DNA of 64,000 nucleotides from Heyndrickxia acidiproducens DSM 23148 (GTDB lineage Bacteria; Bacillota; Bacilli; Bacillales; Bacillaceae_C). Within the stretch, counting starts at the first letter, position 1. Every line of letters begins with the position of its first letter. The DNA is taken from assembly GCF_000374345.1 (NCBI RefSeq), contig NZ_KB893986.1, forward strand, positions 16,411 through 80,410, read 5' to 3'. The position numbers were made by a program, and so were the translations under genes. The notes below the pieces were generated by a model, which saw only the letters and a program-made list of their open reading frames with translations, had not been told where the DNA came from and ran no database searches. Shown here one piece after another: positions 63,319-64,000 of this stretch.

Positions 63319-63509
63319 AATTGATCCAGTTCATTTTGCAATTCGTGCAGTTGGGCCTGCTCTGCCGTGGTGGTGTTGGCATACGCACTGGATAAGGCAT
63401 TTTTAGCTTTTTGAATCGTTTCATTTTTTTCTTCAACAGTCCCGGTGGCTGCGGTTTCTTTGGCCAATTCAACATATTGCCTTGCCTGCTGGAATAAACG
63501 GTTTGCCAT
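63312..63509 (-). CDS. DUF3813 protein
   Basis: 65 residues, all helical: MANRLFQQARQYVELAKETA, then KNETIQKAKNALSSAYANTTTAEQAQL and a Leu-rich end (LHELQNELDQLE). GGAGGAAC precedes the ATG. It resembles DUF3813 (YizC-like) proteins near yitU in Bacillus. Its ATG overlaps the upstream stop (TAATG), so translation is coupled. Function unknown. Confidence 0.75.
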   Translation of the reverse strand: MANRLFQQARQYVELAKETAATGTVEEKNETIQKAKNALSSAYANTTTAEQAQLHELQNELDQLE

Positions 63510-63670
63510 TATTCCGTTCCTCCAAGTACCGTTTCATTGGTAAAACCGTGCCCGCGGCTGTCTGCTTCTGCTTCGGCAAATGTGGAGTGATACGGGAACT
63601 GCTCAGCATGTTTCTTCACTGCATCTTTTCCCTGTTGGACAAAACGTTTCGATTTGCTGCTTCTACCCAA
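63509..63670 (-). CDS. Small basic protein, unknown (coupled to DUF3813 gene)
   Basis: 53 residues from TTG 63670, with AGGCGG seven bases upstream: MGRSSKSKRFVQQGKDAVKK at the start, and EAEADSRGHGFTNETVLGGTE at the end. An ATG at 63724 gives 71 residues but lacks a ribosome site. The stop overlaps the next ATG (TAATG). Product not recognised. Its N-terminus is rich in basic and Ser residues. Confidence 0.55.
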   Translation of the reverse strand: MGRSSKSKRFVQQGKDAVKKHAEQFPYHSTFAEAEADSRGHGFTNETVLGGTE

Positions 63671-63761
63671 ACGAAACACCGCCTTTGTATGCTCGAAGTG
63701 AACACAGGACTCTCCTGCGCCCATCCATAGTATGCGAAAACCGATGCCCGTTTATGCAAAT

Positions 63762-63848
63762 CTAAAATGTTTCTGACTTCAGATGCAGCGCCTCTTCCAG
63801 GAACAGGCCGACCCCGTCTTCCGTATTGGAAAGGGTAAACAGCAGTTT
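63762..63848 (-). pseudogene. YitU-like Cof-type HAD phosphatase, truncated 3' fragment
   Basis: The reading frame gives KLLFTLSNTEDGVGLFLEEA followed by LHLKSETF and stop. The TxSNxEDGVxxFLE ending is the usual C-terminus of Cof-type HAD phosphatases, and yitU lies here in B. subtilis. The frame is broken by TGA at 63849-63851 and no start is present. The break adjoins a mobile element, so the rest of the gene was probably displaced by its insertion. Confidence 0.65.
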
Positions 63849-64000
63849 TCAATATTATATACACAGGTAGACAAGCACATACTTTTGGGTATATAATTCT
63901 TCTATGGAAAAACTATACAGAATGAATGAAGCCGCAGCAATATTAGGTGTAACCGTAAAAACACTTCAAAGATGGGACAAAGACAATAAAGTAACGTTTA
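63849..64000 (+). mobile_element. IS607-family insertion sequence, left end (runs off window)
   Basis: From about 63849 the sequence changes to a new A+T-rich stretch that ends in the transposase gene at 63904. The insertion splits the YitU-like gene. The exact left boundary is not visible because IS607 elements make no conserved terminal repeats or target duplications. The remainder (and a possible tnpB) is beyond base 64000. Confidence 0.6.
63904..64000 (+). CDS. IS607-family serine recombinase (N-terminal fragment)
   Basis: 32 codons are visible, starting MEKLYRMNEAAAILGVTVKT and continuing LQRWDKDNKVTF. This is the MerR-like helix-turn-helix at the start of IS607 TnpA proteins (AxxLGVTVKTLQRWDxxxK). 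The catalytic serine domain lies outside the window. A MerR-family regulator is the alternative, made less likely by the disrupted gene next door. Confidence 0.75.
   Translation, partial: MEKLYRMNEAAAILGVTVKTLQRWDKDNKVTF

Noticed and set aside
1..64000. CRISPR arrays, tRNA or rRNA genes, prophage
   Set aside because: No evenly spaced direct repeats, no cloverleaf or rRNA-like sequence and no phage structural genes were found on reading the window.

Overview
The window reads as a piece of a low-to-moderate GC, endospore-forming Bacillaceae chromosome. Gene content and local order follow the Bacillus subtilis yhe-yha-yhf-yis-yit segment (yheB/yheA, yhaX, yhaR, yhaO-yhaN-yhaM-yhaL, prsA, yhaI, hpr, yhaH, trpP, hit, ecsABC, yhaA, hemEHY, yhfH, lplJ, yhfL, yhfN, comK, addBA, gerP, yisK/yisL/yisN, yitS/yitT). 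Frequent TTG/GTG starts, strong Shine-Dalgarno (SD) sites and many protein lengths fit a Heyndrickxia/Weizmannia coagulans-like species, but the species is an inference. No rRNA, tRNA, CRISPR array or prophage was seen.

Layout: 0-6 kb holds an N-terminal piece of a PucR/CdaR-like regulator and four tandem YheC/YheD ATP-grasp spore-coat paralogues behind a SigK-like promoter. 6-12.5 kb: yheB, yheA, a HAD protein, an enoyl-CoA hydratase, a TerC-type transporter and a two-gene permease operon. 12.5-19 kb: the yhaO-yhaN-yhaM nuclease/ATPase cluster, yhaL and prsA. 19-27 kb: tiny YjcZ-like spore proteins, yhaI, hpr, yhaH, trpP with a probable TRAP target over its start, hit, ecsABC and yhaA. 28-42 kb: a YhfA-like permease, the hmoB/hemE-hemH-hemY haem block, an EamA exporter, a Sco1 protein, yhfH, lplJ, a FadR-controlled acyl-CoA synthetase and an M48 protease. 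42-54 kb: an IDEAL protein, comK, an S9 peptidase, a TVP38 protein, an AIM24 protein and addB-addA. 54-64 kb: the gerP operon, a DUF418 protein, yisK, yisL, yisN, a SigB-type short-chain dehydrogenase, a DUF3941 micro-gene, a DegV protein, yitT, a BsuPI protein, two small genes, and an IS607-type element entering at the right edge that has truncated a YitU-like phosphatase gene.

The most unusual structure is a family of three 134-150 bp structured repeats (29596-29740, 57223-57372 and, reversed and diverged, 36796-36929). Each lies directly 3' of TTTAT or TTGAT and ends in TTCACTTTAT-like sequence. They look like solo IS200/IS605 (TnpB omega-RNA-like) elements without a transposase, and all three abut or supply the stop codon of a neighbouring gene.

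Regulatory signals read directly from sequence include SigK-type promoters (YheD-like operon, gerP), a SigB promoter (short-chain dehydrogenase), a FadR operator (yhfL), a TRAP-like repeat (trpP) and a promoter embedded in a terminator (yhaO). All functions are assigned by recognition of family features, not by database search.
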